A stretch of 60,366 bases of DNA from Gammaproteobacteria bacterium (GCA_016882265.1 VGVB01000014.1:1-60366), one strand, 5' to 3'; shown: positions 31,654-42,670, numbered from the stretch's first letter. The notes: generated by a model not told the origin, from the sequence alone. Made by a program: numbers and translations.

Positions 31654-32118
31654 ATGCGACACCAGCTCTCGGGCCGCCAGCTTGCGCGCAACAGCGCGCA
31701 CCGCCGGGCCCTGATGCGCAACCTGGCCGCCGCGCTGCTGCGCGAGGAACAGATCCGCACGACGCTGCCGAAGGCCAGGGAACTGCGGCGCGTGGTCGAG
31801 CCGCTGATCACGCTGGCCCGCAACGACTCGCTGGCCGGGCGCCGGCGTGCGTTCGCCGAGCTGCGTGACCGCGGACTGGTCGAGAAGCTGTTCACCGACC
31901 TCGGCCCGCGCTTCCGGCCACGGCCGGGTGGCTACACGCGAATCCTGCGTCTCGAGCCGCGCCCCGGTGACGCGGCGCCGATGGCATTGATGCAGCTCGT
32001 GGACAGTGCTGTGACCCCGGCGCCGGCGAGCGGCGGTGAACCCGCTGCCGGCGGGACCGCGAAGAGGAAGGCGGCCGCGCCGCCGGCGCCGCGCCGGCGC
32101 AAGGCGGCAGCAGCCTGA
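31654..32118 (+). CDS. rplQ: 50S ribosomal protein L17
   Basis: L17 surrounds the exit tunnel and ends the alpha operon. The 154-residue product starts [20 protein letters not shown] and has [19 protein letters not shown]. It is longer than the 127 residues of E. coli because of an Ala/Pro/Lys-rich tail from about residue 120, which looks disordered. Confidence 0.95.
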   Translation: MRHQLSGRQLARNSAHRRALMRNLAAALLREEQIRTTLPKARELRRVVEPLITLARNDSLAGRRRAFAELRDRGLVEKLFTDLGPRFRPRPGGYTRILRLEPRPGDAAPMALMQLVDSAVTPAPASGGEPAAGGTAKRKAAAPPAPRRRKAAAA

Positions 32119-32125
32119 GTCCCCC

Positions 32126-32145
32126 AGCCCGGATCCGCCCGGGCT
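32126..32145 (+). terminator. Hairpin after rplQ, possible end of the ribosomal cluster
   Basis: AGCCCGG at 32126-32132 pairs with CCGGGCT at 32139-32145, 8 nt after the rplQ stop. No T-run follows, so termination may need Rho or may not occur here. The call rests on position and pairing only. Confidence 0.35.
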
Positions 32146-32225
32146 GCCCCGGGCCCGGCGGCGTGCTAGCCTGATCGCCAGTACGGCGGTCCGGCCGTCT
32201 CTGTGCACGTCAACAAGGGGGTCTC

Positions 32226-32705
32226 ATGAGCCTGGCGAGTGAGTTCAAAGAATTCGCGATGAAGGGCAATGTCGTCGACATGGCGGTCGGCATCATCATC
32301 GGCGCCGCCTTCGGCAAGATCGTGTCGTCGCTGGTCGATGCCATCGTGATGCCGGCGCTCGGCTGGGTGATCGGCGGCGTCAACTTCACCGACCTCAGCG
32401 TGGCGCTCGGCACCGAGGCGTTGGACGGTCGCCAGGCGCAGCCGGGTCCCATCACTTTCGATGAAGTGATCGCGGAACGTGAGGCAGGCGCGCAGCCCTA
32501 TAATGCCGCGACCAGCGAGCCGGTGTCGATCCGCTACGGGCTGTTCGTGCAGGCGCTGGTCGATTTCCTGATCATCGCCTTCGCGATCTTCGTCGCGCTG
32601 AAGGGCATCAACCGCCTGAAGAAGCCGCCGCAGGCAGCCGCACCGCCGCCGCCGCGTGAGGAAGTGCTGCTGACCGAGATCCGCGACCTGCTGCGACAGC
32701 GCTGA
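32226..32705 (+). CDS. mscL: Large-conductance mechanosensitive channel
   Basis: MscL opens under membrane tension to relieve osmotic downshock. The 159-residue product begins with the amphipathic S1 helix ([14 protein letters not shown]). The pore helix [22 protein letters not shown] follows in part, then a second membrane helix at about 101-122 and the charged C-terminal helix [15 protein letters not shown]. It is longer than the E. coli protein (136) because of a periplasmic-loop insert at about 65-95. Confidence 0.96.
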   Translation: MSLASEFKEFAMKGNVVDMAVGIIIGAAFGKIVSSLVDAIVMPALGWVIGGVNFTDLSVALGTEALDGRQAQPGPITFDEVIAEREAGAQPYNAATSEPVSIRYGLFVQALVDFLIIAFAIFVALKGINRLKKPPQAAAPPPPREEVLLTEIRDLLRQR

Positions 32706-32708
32706 CCG

Positions 32709-32722
32709 CCGCCGGCCGGCGG
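32709..32722. terminator. GC palindrome between convergent mscL and pepQ
   Basis: The 14-nt perfect palindrome CCGCCGGCCGGCGG fills the 27-nt gap between two convergent stops. It could act as a weak bidirectional stem, but it has no loop of normal size and no T-run. Confidence 0.25.
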
Positions 32723-32732
32723 TCGCTGTCGC

Positions 32733-34040
32733 TCAAGCCGCGGCCGCGAACGCCGCACGGGTCAGGTTGCGCGGTGCGCCGTCCTGCGGCACGACGTTGT
32801 CTTCGATGCGGATGCCGCCGCAGGAGCGCAGCTCGGCGACCAGCGGCCAGTTAATTCGTTGCCGCCGCTGGTCGGCGGCGGCCGCGGCGAGCAGCGATTC
32901 GATGAAATAGACGCCGGGTTCGATCGTGACCGCCATGCCGGCCTCGAGCATGCGGGTCAGCCGCAGGGTCGGATGACCGTCCGGGCGCGGGCGGACGCCG
33001 CCGTCCGGTCCGGCCATCAGGCCACCGGTGTCGTGGACCTGCACGCCGAGCAGGTGCCCGATACCGTGCGGGAAGAACACGCCGGTCAGGCCGGTCGCCA
33101 CCGCCTCGTCCGTTGAGCCGTGCACCAGGCCGGCCTCGATCAGCACACCGGCGATCTCGCGGTGCGCGGCCAGGTGGATGTCGCGGTAGTCCGTGCCCGG
33201 CCGCACCTGGCCGGCGAGCCGCTGCTGCGCCGCATCCAGTGCCCGGACCAGCGCGGCGAAGCGATCCTCGTGTGCGGCATGGGTGCGGGTGATATCGCAG
33301 CAGTAGCCCGCGTACCGGGCACCGGCGTCGAGCAGGAACGAGCGCACGTCCGGCGGGCGCTGGCGCTCGAGCTGCTGGTAGTGCAGGACCGCGGCATGCG
33401 CGCCGAACGCGACGATGTTGTTGTACGGCAGCTCCGCTTCGCGGACCCGGATCGCGGCGCAGTAGGCCTGATGCACCGCGTATTCCCCGGCGCCGTCCAG
33501 GAACGCCGCAGCGGCCGCGCGGTGCGCGCGGGCGCCAGCCAGCGAGGCCTGCGCCATGCACGCGAGTTCGTACCCGGACTTCACCGCGCGCGCGTAGTCC
33601 AGCGGCAGGCAGACCGGGGCCGGGTCATGATCGCCGAGGCCGGCGGTTGCGGCGCAGGGTTCGCCGAGTACGGCCCAGCGACCCCGCCGCAGTTCCGGCC
33701 GGTGCTGCAGCTCGACCGGGTTGCGCACGATGCACGGTTCGAACGCGGCGGCGTACTCACCCTGCGGCAGCGGCGGCGGCTGGTACCAGTAATCCTCGGG
33801 CTGGTGAAACACCAGGCCGGGGCGCTGCCCGGGCCGATAGACGACGAAGCAGTCCGGAGCCGGAGCGGGCACCCAGACCTGGAAACGCGGGTTCGGCCGG
33901 AACGGCCAGGCGTTGTCGTCCAGGTACGGCGATTGCAGCGATCCGGAGGCGATGACCAGTCCGTCGTAGCCGGCGGCCGCGAGTACGGCATCGGCGCGGG
34001 CGCACAGTCGCTGCAGGTGATCGTGGTACAGCCCTTCCAT
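32733..34040 (-). CDS. pepQ: Xaa-Pro dipeptidase (M24 family)
   Basis: M24 metallopeptidases of the PepQ type cleave dipeptides ending in proline with two metal ions. The 435-residue product is close to E. coli PepQ (443). The C-terminal pita-bread domain carries the metal ligands: LLDAGARYAGYCCDIT (two Asp), HGIGHLLGVQVHD (His), TIEPGVYF (Glu) and GGIRIEDN (Glu). The N-terminal domain is proline- and aromatic-rich. ATG at 34040-34038 follows an AGAGAGG Shine-Dalgarno, which itself lies just inside the 26-bp inverted repeat. Confidence 0.9.
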   Translation of the reverse strand: MEGLYHDHLQRLCARADAVLAAAGYDGLVIASGSLQSPYLDDNAWPFRPNPRFQVWVPAPAPDCFVVYRPGQRPGLVFHQPEDYWYQPPPLPQGEYAAAFEPCIVRNPVELQHRPELRRGRWAVLGEPCAATAGLGDHDPAPVCLPLDYARAVKSGYELACMAQASLAGARAHRAAAAAFLDGAGEYAVHQAYCAAIRVREAELPYNNIVAFGAHAAVLHYQQLERQRPPDVRSFLLDAGARYAGYCCDITRTHAAHEDRFAALVRALDAAQQRLAGQVRPGTDYRDIHLAAHREIAGVLIEAGLVHGSTDEAVATGLTGVFFPHGIGHLLGVQVHDTGGLMAGPDGGVRPRPDGHPTLRLTRMLEAGMAVTIEPGVYFIESLLAAAAADQRRQRINWPLVAELRSCGGIRIEDNVVPQDGAPRNLTRAAFAAAA

Positions 34041-34056
34041 GGTGCAGGCCTCTCTG

Positions 34057-34152
34057 GATGGTGCCGGTGTTACGGTTTCGGTTGGCGCGAGGTCGGAATC
34101 CGCGGTGACCGCCGGGTCTTGCGGTTACCGAAACCGTAACACCGGCACCATC
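34057..34152. repeat. Perfect 26-bp inverted repeat with 44-nt spacer between divergent genes
   Basis: The arms at 34057-34082 and 34127-34152 are exact reverse complements, for example GGTGCCGGTGTTACGG in the left arm and CCGTAACACCGGCACC in the right. The match ends sharply on both sides. Read outward, each divergent gene, pepQ and the lipoprotein gene, has the same 26 bases in the same orientation upstream of it. The right arm ends 8 nt before a TAGAAT -10 box. A paired operator, a duplicated promoter element or an invertible segment are all possible. Confidence 0.85.
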
Positions 34153-34160
34153 ATCCGCGC

Positions 34161-34166
34161 TAGAAT
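34161..34166 (+). promoter_or_regulatory. -10 box of the lipoprotein gene
   Basis: TAGAAT at 34161-34166 lies 45 nt before the start codon at 34212. The matching -35 position falls inside the right arm of the inverted repeat, where the bases (around AACACC) fit consensus poorly. This suggests activator-dependent or repeat-dependent control. Confidence 0.5.
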
Positions 34167-34211
34167 TCTGGCGACCCTTATTCCACTGATCTCAGTCCGG
34201 GGTATTACACA

Positions 34212-34496
34212 ATGAAAGGCATGATCTGGGGCGCTGCGGCGCTGGCGTTGGTTCTCGGTGCTTGCGGCGGCAAGAAGGAAGAGGCCGCACCGGCCGTCGA
34301 GCAGGCGGTCGAACAGGCGACGGAGGCGGCGTCGGAAGCCGCGGACGCTGCCGGGGCTGCGGGCGAAGCGGCGGGCGAAACGATGGAAGCCGCTGGCGAA
34401 GCGGTGGAAGCGGCTGCTGACGCCGCTGGCGCAGCGGTCGAGGGCGCGGCAGCAGAAGCGGCGCCCGCACCGGCCGAGGCTCCGCCGGCGCAGTAA
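34212..34496 (+). CDS. Small Ala/Glu-rich lipoprotein
   Basis: The 94-residue product has a type II signal peptide, MKGMIWGAAALALVLGAC, with lipobox LGAC and acylated Cys18. The mature part (about 76 residues) is nearly all Ala, Glu and Gly with regular seven-residue units such as TEAASEA, GEAAGET, MEAAGEA and VEAAADA, so a long amphipathic helix is likely, ending in a Pro/Ala tail. It recalls Lpp-like or entericidin-like small lipoproteins, but I recognise no family. GG after Cys18 does not suggest inner-membrane retention, so outer-membrane anchoring is likely. Confidence 0.75.
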   Translation: MKGMIWGAAALALVLGACGGKKEEAAPAVEQAVEQATEAASEAADAAGAAGEAAGETMEAAGEAVEAAADAAGAAVEGAAAEAAPAPAEAPPAQ

Positions 34497-34607
34497 GCGA
34501 ACGCCGGTCGCAGCCGACGCAATGCGGCGGCGCGCAACCGGGCGGCCGGGTGGCAGGCGCGGCACCGCCGCGTCGGTCTCCCGGCCGTTGGATTTTGGAG
34601 GGGCAAA

Positions 34608-35132
34608 GTGGCGACGACGATCCGCGATGCCAGGGCCTCCGAACGGGACCGCCGCTGGATCGAGCAGATCTACGACGAGTATCTCGGTGATCTCGCAGCG
34701 GGGCACACCGGGGTCTTCCCGGCGGCCGCCGTCACCGGGCAGGGCATCGATGAACTGCTGCAGGGCTGGTTCCGCGATCAGCGCTCGATGCCGTTCATGA
34801 TTCTGCGCAACGAAGAGCCGGCCGGCTTCGCGCTGGTGCAGCGCGAGCGGCTGCCGGAGGGCCGCGTGCGGGTGCAGTTCCGCCTCAGCGAGTTCTTCGT
34901 CCGCGGTCCGTACCGGCGGCTCGGGGTCGGCAGCAGCGCGGCGCAGCTTCTGTTCGCCCGGTTTGCCGGCGACTGGGTGATCGCGGAACAGGCCGGCAAC
35001 CTGATTGCCATCGACTTCTGGCGCAAGGTATTGGCGGAATTCACCGGCGGCGACTTCAGCGAGCAGCAGTCGTATGGCGAAGTCGCGCACCGTTTTGCCA
35101 GCGGCGGCGGAGCGCGCTCCCGTCCGGGCTGA
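34608..35132 (+). CDS. GNAT-family N-acetyltransferase
   Basis: The 174-residue product fits the GNAT fold: an N-terminal helix pair, then [16 protein letters not shown], the [31 protein letters not shown] segment in part, which has the acetyl-CoA loop of R/Q-x-x-G-x-G/A form (RRLGVGS), and [11 protein letters not shown] near the C-terminus. The GTG at 34608 follows TTGGAGGGG. The substrate is unknown. The last 20 residues are Gly/Arg-rich and look disordered. Confidence 0.8.
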   Translation: MATTIRDARASERDRRWIEQIYDEYLGDLAAGHTGVFPAAAVTGQGIDELLQGWFRDQRSMPFMILRNEEPAGFALVQRERLPEGRVRVQFRLSEFFVRGPYRRLGVGSSAAQLLFARFAGDWVIAEQAGNLIAIDFWRKVLAEFTGGDFSEQQSYGEVAHRFASGGGARSRPG

Positions 35133-35226
35133 GCGGCCGGAGCCCTGCAGCCGGGCCATCTGCCCAGGCCCGCCGCTCGTGTATTCTGGCCGTCCGGCCG
35201 CCGCCATGCGGGCGTGGAGAAGCGAC

Positions 35227-36666
35227 GTGATCGAGCGTGACCGGCTGTTCATCGATGGCTGCTGGGTCGAGCCCGCCGGTCGTAACCGGATCGAGGTGAT
35301 CGGCCCGGCCGACGGTGCGCCGCTGGCGCGCATTCCGGAGGGCACGACCGCCGATGTCGAGGCGGCGGTCGGTGCCGCGCGCCGCGCCTTCGCGGACTGG
35401 GCCGCGACACCGGTCGCCGAGCGGGCCGCTGCGCTGCGGCGAATTCACGCGGGCCTGAAGGCGCGCGCCGACGAGATCGGCGAGACGATCTCGCGGGAGA
35501 TGGGCATGCCGCTCAAGCTGGCCCGGCGCATCCAGGCTGGCTCGCCGATCGCGGTGTTCGGCTACTACGCGGAACTGCTCGGCGCATTCCCGTTCGAAGA
35601 ACGTGCCGGTCACTCGCTGGTCGTGCGCGAACCGGTCGGGGTCGTCGCTGCGATCACGCCGTGGAACTATCCGCTGCACCAGATTTCGCTGAAGGTGGCG
35701 CCGGCGCTGGCCGCAGCCTGCACGGTCGTGCTGAAGCCGTCCGAGCTGGCGCCGTTGAACGCCTTCATCCTTGCCGAAGTTGCCGCCGCCGCCGGCCTGC
35801 CGCCGGGCGTGTTCAATCTGGTCACCGGCTACGGCCCGGTGGTCGGCGAGGCGCTCGCGTCACATCGCGAGGTCGACATGGTTTCGTTCACGGGCTCGAC
35901 CGCGGCCGGCCGGCGCGTGTCCGAGCTCGCTGCCGCGACGATCAAGCGCGTGGCCCTCGAGCTGGGCGGCAAGTCCGCGGCGATCGTGCTCGACGATGCG
36001 GATCTGGCGGCCGCGGTCAGGGGCACGCTGGCGACCTGCTGTGTGAACTGCGGCCAGACCTGCAGCGCACACACGCGCCTGCTGGTGCCCGAGGCCCGGT
36101 ACGCCGAGGCGGCGCAACTCGCCGCGACCATCGCGAATGGCTACCGCCCGGGCGATCCGCTCGCCGAGGGCACGACGCTCGGTCCGCTGGTATCGGCGCG
36201 GCAGCGCGAGCGCGTGCTCGGCTACATGCGCAAAGGGATCGAGGAAGGCGCGGAGCTGCTCGCCGGCGGGCCGGAGCCGCCAGCCGGCCTGACCGCCGGC
36301 TGGTTCGTGCGCCCGACCGTGTTCGGTCGGGTGCGGCCCGGCTCGACACTGGAGCAGGAGGAGATCTTCGGTCCGGTGCTGTCGATCATCACCTATCGCG
36401 ACGAGGACGAGGCGGTGACCATCGCCAACGACACGAGCTACGGACTCGCCGGCGGTGTCTGGTCGGCCGACCTCGAGCGTGCGATCCGTGTCGCGCGGCG
36501 CCTGCGCACCGGGCAGGTCGACATCAACGGCGCGCCGTTCAACCTGCAGGCGCCATTCGGCGGTTGCCGCCAGTCCGGCAATGGCCGCGAGCTTGGCCGC
36601 TACGGTCTCGAGGAGTACCTCGAATACAAGGCGATCCAGTTGCCCCCGCCGGCGCCGCAGACCTGA
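35227..36666 (+). CDS. NAD(P)-dependent aldehyde dehydrogenase
   Basis: Aldehyde dehydrogenases oxidise aldehydes to acids through a thioester on a catalytic cysteine. The 479-residue product has all the family residues: N147 in PWNYP, E245 in LELGGKS and C279 in [11 protein letters not shown], plus the FTGSTAAGR nucleotide-binding segment and [12 protein letters not shown] 35227 is chosen because GGAG sits 7 nt upstream; ATG 35206 is an alternative start. The substrate is not evident. The radical SAM gene starts 14 nt after the stop, so the two may form an operon. Confidence 0.9.
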   Translation: MIERDRLFIDGCWVEPAGRNRIEVIGPADGAPLARIPEGTTADVEAAVGAARRAFADWAATPVAERAAALRRIHAGLKARADEIGETISREMGMPLKLARRIQAGSPIAVFGYYAELLGAFPFEERAGHSLVVREPVGVVAAITPWNYPLHQISLKVAPALAAACTVVLKPSELAPLNAFILAEVAAAAGLPPGVFNLVTGYGPVVGEALASHREVDMVSFTGSTAAGRRVSELAAATIKRVALELGGKSAAIVLDDADLAAAVRGTLATCCVNCGQTCSAHTRLLVPEARYAEAAQLAATIANGYRPGDPLAEGTTLGPLVSARQRERVLGYMRKGIEEGAELLAGGPEPPAGLTAGWFVRPTVFGRVRPGSTLEQEEIFGPVLSIITYRDEDEAVTIANDTSYGLAGGVWSADLERAIRVARRLRTGQVDINGAPFNLQAPFGGCRQSGNGRELGRYGLEEYLEYKAIQLPPPAPQT

Positions 36667-36679
36667 TGGCGCGCTGAGT

Positions 36680-37714
36680 ATGGCGCTGCCGGCGAAGTAC
36701 GCGTTCTCGATCGGTCCGATCCGACCGCCGAGTGAGGGTGGCAGCGCCTCGCTGCTGCTACAGGTGACCCGTAACTGCCACTGGAACCGCTGCGGCTTCT
36801 GCCGTCTGTATCGCGGTGCACGCTTCGAATTGCGCGAGCCGGCGGAGGTCATTGCGGAGATCGATCGCATCGCGGCGCTGTGCCGCGACCTGCAGGCCTG
36901 TGCGCAGCACCACGGGCACGGCGGGCGGATCGACCGGGAGGCGGCGCTCGAATTCCTCGAGCACGAACCCGAACTGCGCGCCAGCCATGAGTTCCTGCTC
37001 GTGTATCAGTGGCTGCTGGCCGGCGCGCGCACCGCATTCCTGCAGGACGCCAACACGCTGATCATGCCGGCCGCCGGACTCGCCGCCATCCTGACGCACC
37101 TGCGCGCGACGTTCCCGTCGCTGCAGCGCGTGACCTCGTACGCGCGGGCGAAGACACTGTGCCAGAAGAAGCCGGCGGACCTGGCGCGCGTGCGGGCCGC
37201 CGGCCTCGATCGCCTGCACGTTGGCCTCGAGTCCGGCGACGACGAGGTTCTCACCCGCGTCGATAAGGGCGTCACCGGTGCCGGGCACATCCGCGCCGGG
37301 CAGCAGGCCAGGACGGCCGGGTTTCAACTCTCGGAGTACTGGATGCCCGGCCTCGGCGGTCGCGAGCTGTCGGCGCAGCACGTTGGCAACACCGCCCGCG
37401 TGCTGAACGCGATCGATCCCGACTACATCCGTACCCGCCCGTACATGGAGCTGCCCGGCACCGAGCTGCAGGCCGCCGCGCAGCGCGGCGAGTTCACGCC
37501 GCTCGGCCCCCGCGAGCAGCTCGTCGAGATCCGGGAAATGGTCGCCGCCCTCGAGGTGACCGGCCGCGTCTGCTTCGACCACTGTGCGAACGATTGGCCG
37601 GGACCGGAAGGCGGTCTGCTGCTGCGCCAGGACTACGAGGGTTATCGCTTCCCCGACGAGAAGGGTGCGCTGCTGGCACGGATCGACGCGAGCCTGCGGC
37701 AGCAAGCGGCCTGA
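36680..37714 (+). CDS. Radical SAM protein with a CX4CX2C cluster motif
   Basis: The 344-residue product carries C33-HWNR-C38-GF-C41. This CX4CX2C spacing replaces the usual CX3CX2C. It is followed by YRGARFELREPAEVIAEID, a form I associate with uncharacterised B12-independent radical SAM proteins. SLQRVTSYARAKTL, LDRLHVGLESGDDEVL and SEYWMPGLGG fit the TIM-barrel strands of the superfamily. No second cluster motif is obvious, although two Cys lie near residues 300-305 (RVCFDHCAND). The reaction is unknown. Start ATG 36680, directly after the aldehyde dehydrogenase. Confidence 0.85.
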   Translation: MALPAKYAFSIGPIRPPSEGGSASLLLQVTRNCHWNRCGFCRLYRGARFELREPAEVIAEIDRIAALCRDLQACAQHHGHGGRIDREAALEFLEHEPELRASHEFLLVYQWLLAGARTAFLQDANTLIMPAAGLAAILTHLRATFPSLQRVTSYARAKTLCQKKPADLARVRAAGLDRLHVGLESGDDEVLTRVDKGVTGAGHIRAGQQARTAGFQLSEYWMPGLGGRELSAQHVGNTARVLNAIDPDYIRTRPYMELPGTELQAAAQRGEFTPLGPREQLVEIREMVAALEVTGRVCFDHCANDWPGPEGGLLLRQDYEGYRFPDEKGALLARIDASLRQQAA

Positions 37715-37892
37715 CGGCGCGGGCTCAGGCATCCTCCGCGGCGCTGGTTCGGCGGCAGAAGGCCTTGCCCACGGCGCAGGCGCGGCGGCCGGAGTCCCGC
37801 TCGCGAACTCGGCCGATCTTTACGAGTCCGCTCGCGGGCCCCGTCCGCCTCGCCTGCGTCGCGTGCTGCTGCGGTCTCGCCCGCGGCAATGC

Positions 37893-37977
37893 GGCGGGCT
37901 GTGGGCCGGGACGTCGCGAGCGAGCGCGTAAGTTCTGGCTCGCGCGAGCGAGCGAGCGTCCCGGCCCACAGCCCGCC
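37893..37977. repeat. Perfect 21-bp inverted repeat with 43-nt GAGCG-rich loop
   Basis: The arms at 37893-37913 (starting GGCGGGCTGTGGGCC) and 37957-37977 (ending CCCACAGCCCGCC) are exact reverse complements. The loop contains runs of GAGC units on both sides and the palindrome GCTCGCGCGAGC at 37938-37949. Its place between two convergent stops fits a bidirectional terminator or a REP-like dispersed element; there is no T-run. Confidence 0.85.
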
Positions 37978-38038
37978 TGGCTGTAGCAGGCGATTGTCCC
38001 AGCCCCGGCCCGCGTGCTGTAGCGGGTGATGGTTCCCG
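37971..38038. repeat. Two imperfect 31-nt direct repeats
   Basis: Copies at 37971-38001 and 38008-38038 share GCCCGC, CTGTAGC, GAT, GT and CC at matching positions with about seven differences and one gap. The first copy overlaps the right arm of the inverted repeat. The CTGTAGC core resembles short dispersed repeats of other gammaproteobacteria, but a genome-wide search would be needed to show that here. Confidence 0.5.
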
Positions 38039-38058
38039 GAAGTACCGGGCCGCTGGTA

Positions 38059-38496
38059 TCAGTCGGGCTGCCGCACCTCGACCGAAACGCTGCGCCGGCC
38101 GGCTTTCTCGAATTCCAGTTCGAGTTCGAACTGCTGACCGGCCACCAGCGGCTGCTGCAGCCCGACCAGCATCACGTGCAGGCCGCCCGGCTCGCAGCGG
38201 ATGCTGCCGTCCGCGGGAATCGCCAGCTCCTTGACCGCGTGCATGTGCGCCATGCCGTTGTGCATCATCGTGCCGTGCAGCTCGGTGCGCTCGGCGATCG
38301 TGCTGCTGAGCCGCAGCAGCCGATCGGCGCCGCTGCCGGAATTGCGGATCTCGAAATAGACCGCGCCGACGGTCGTGCCCGGCGGCGTCGGCCGGGCCCA
38401 GGCCTCGTCGACTTCGATGGCGCTGGCGCCGGCGCAGCCGGTCAGTGCGAGCACCAGGGTGGCGATGGCCGCCAGCGCGGATCTGCGGTCGTGCAT
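38059..38496 (-). CDS. Periplasmic copper chaperone, PCu(A)C family lipoprotein
   Basis: PCu(A)C proteins carry Cu(I) in the periplasm, often to cytochrome oxidase. The 145-residue product has a signal peptide with lipobox LTGC (Cys21) and the exact family motif H-x10-M-x21-H-x-M: H74, M85, H107 and M109. The cupredoxin-like fold strands surround it. The usual partner senC/sco is not next to it. Instead the gene starts 2 nt after the uvrA stop on the same strand, so it probably rides on uvrA transcripts. Confidence 0.92.
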   Translation of the reverse strand: MHDRRSALAAIATLVLALTGCAGASAIEVDEAWARPTPPGTTVGAVYFEIRNSGSGADRLLRLSSTIAERTELHGTMMHNGMAHMHAVKELAIPADGSIRCEPGGLHVMLVGLQQPLVAGQQFELELEFEKAGRRSVSVEVRQPD

Positions 38497-38498
38497 AG

Positions 38499-41336
<2,838 letters not shown>

Positions 41337-41376
41337 GGTGTTCCGGGAGTCGCCCGGACGGTGACGGCGAGCCTGC

Positions 41377-41382
41377 TAGAAT
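41377..41382 (+). promoter_or_regulatory. -10 box upstream of the MFS gene
   Basis: TAGAAT at 41377-41382 in the context GCTAGAATAG lies 37 nt before the MFS start codon. The -35 position (about 41354-41359, CCGGAC) is weak. The divergent uvrA promoter must share this 82-nt gap. Confidence 0.45.
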
Positions 41383-41418
41383 AGCGGCCCGGTTCCGCTC
41401 ACCGCAAAGGAATTTCCA

Positions 41419-42606
41419 GTGCCTGCCGAGGCTCGCGCGGCGCTCGTGCCCGCCGAACGCCGCGCCGTCGCCGTGCTGTCGGCGATCTACGCGACGCGGA
41501 TGCTCGGGCTGTTCCTGCTGCTGCCGGTGCTGGCCCTGCATGCGGGCGCGCTGCCCGGTGGTACGCCGCTGCTGGCCGGGCTGGCCGTCGGTGCCTACGG
41601 GCTCGCCCAGGCGGTGATGCAGATTCCGTTCGGGACCTGGTCCGACCGCTTCGGCCGGCGACCGGTCATCACCGCCGGATTGCTGCTGCACGTGGCCGGA
41701 TCGGCGCTTGGCTGCCTCGCGGGCTCGGCCTGGACGCTGATCGCGGCGCGCATCGTGCAGGGGCTCGGCGCCGTCTCCGGTCCGGTGCTCGCGCTGCTGG
41801 CGGATCTGACCCGAGCCGACGCCCGCACCCGCGCGCTGGCCCTGATCGGCATCAGCATCGGCCTGACCTTCGTGCTGTCGCTGGTGGCGGGGCCGGCGCT
41901 GGCCGGCGCGATCGGTGTCGCGGGCATTTTCGCGCTGATGGGCGGGCTCGGCCTCGCCGGTCTCGGATTGCTCTGGCTGGGACTGCCGGCGTCACCGCGG
42001 GCCGAGGCCCCGCCGGCATCGGGTCCGGACTGGCGCGGTGCCTTCCACGCGCGACTGCTGCCGCTGTATGCGGGCGTGTTCGCGCTGCACCTGTCGCTGA
42101 CCGCCGTATTCGTCGCCGTGCCCTACGCGCTGCGCGACCTGCATGGCATCGCGGCCGCGGAGCACTGGCGCGTGTACCTGGCGGTGTTTGCCGCCTCCCT
42201 GTCGCTGACCGTGCCGCTGATCCTGTGGTCCGAACGGACCGCCCGACCGGCTGCGACTCTGGTCACGGCCGGAGTTCTGCTGGTGCTGGCCCAGGCGGCG
42301 CTGGCCTGGCTGCATGCCGACCGGACCGGCCTGCTGGCCGCGCTCGTGCTGTTTTTCGGCGTGTTCAACTTCCTCGAGGCGCGTCTGCCGGCGAGCCTCG
42401 CCGACCTCGCCGGCGCCGGCCTGCGTGGCACGGCGCTTGGGGTGTTTGCGACCTGCCAGTTCCTCGGCGCGTTTGCCGGAGGGCTCGCCGGCGGGCTGCT
42501 GCTCGGCAGCGCCGCATCGCTGACCGGCGTGTTCAGCGTCGCGGCCATGGCGACCGGCGCGTGGCTGCTGGTGGCCGGCGCGAATCGAGGCGAAGACCGC
42601 ACATAA
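41419..42606 (+). CDS. Major facilitator superfamily transporter, YajR-like
   Basis: The 395-residue product has twelve hydrophobic helices. The MFS A motif is GTWSDRFGRRPV between helices 2 and 3, with RIVQGLGAVSGPVLALLADLT after it, as in YajR. It lacks the C-terminal cytoplasmic domain of E. coli YajR (454). The uvrA-MFS-ssb order is conserved in gammaproteobacteria, so this is the syntenic member. The substrate is unknown. Start is GTG 41419 with AAAGGAAT upstream. Confidence 0.88.
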   Translation: MPAEARAALVPAERRAVAVLSAIYATRMLGLFLLLPVLALHAGALPGGTPLLAGLAVGAYGLAQAVMQIPFGTWSDRFGRRPVITAGLLLHVAGSALGCLAGSAWTLIAARIVQGLGAVSGPVLALLADLTRADARTRALALIGISIGLTFVLSLVAGPALAGAIGVAGIFALMGGLGLAGLGLLWLGLPASPRAEAPPASGPDWRGAFHARLLPLYAGVFALHLSLTAVFVAVPYALRDLHGIAAAEHWRVYLAVFAASLSLTVPLILWSERTARPAATLVTAGVLLVLAQAALAWLHADRTGLLAALVLFFGVFNFLEARLPASLADLAGAGLRGTALGVFATCQFLGAFAGGLAGGLLLGSAASLTGVFSVAAMATGAWLLVAGANRGEDRT

Positions 42607-42634
42607 TCGCTGCGCGGCCGGACGCCGCGGCGAC

Positions 42635-42640
42635 TAGAAT
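42635..42640 (+). promoter_or_regulatory. -10 box upstream of ssb
   Basis: TAGAAT at 42635-42640 in the context ACTAGAATGC lies 31 nt before the ssb ATG. The -35 region (about 42612-42617, GCGCGG) is poor. It repeats the CTAGAAT form seen upstream of rpsL, the lipoprotein and the MFS gene. Confidence 0.45.
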
Positions 42641-42670
42641 GCACGGCAGCAACCGACAGAGGAGACGCGC

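Larger units (their letters stand above)
37715..38058. other. 344-nt convergent intergenic region with repeats, no gene seen
   Basis: Between the convergent radical SAM and copper chaperone genes I see no plausible coding frame. The left part (37715-37890) is GC-rich without clear structure, apart from repeated CCGCTCGCG. The right part holds a 21-bp inverted repeat with a GAGCG-rich loop and two imperfect 31-nt direct repeats, listed separately. Confidence 0.7.

Noticed and set aside
33120..34139. 339-codon plus-strand frame opposite pepQ
   Set aside because: pepQ on the minus strand has all metal ligands of the M24 family. The plus-strand frame has none and runs into the inverted repeat.
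34057..34152. Reading the 26-bp inverted repeat as a terminator
   Set aside because: It lies between divergent starts, not after a gene, has a 44-nt loop and no T-run.
37893..38038. CRISPR array in the repeat-rich gap
   Set aside because: There are only two imperfect direct repeats separated by about six bases and one inverted repeat, with no spacers of regular length and no cas genes.
41337..41418. LexA operator for uvrA in the uvrA-MFS gap
   Set aside because: No CTG-N10-CAG or similar palindrome is visible; SOS control cannot be claimed.
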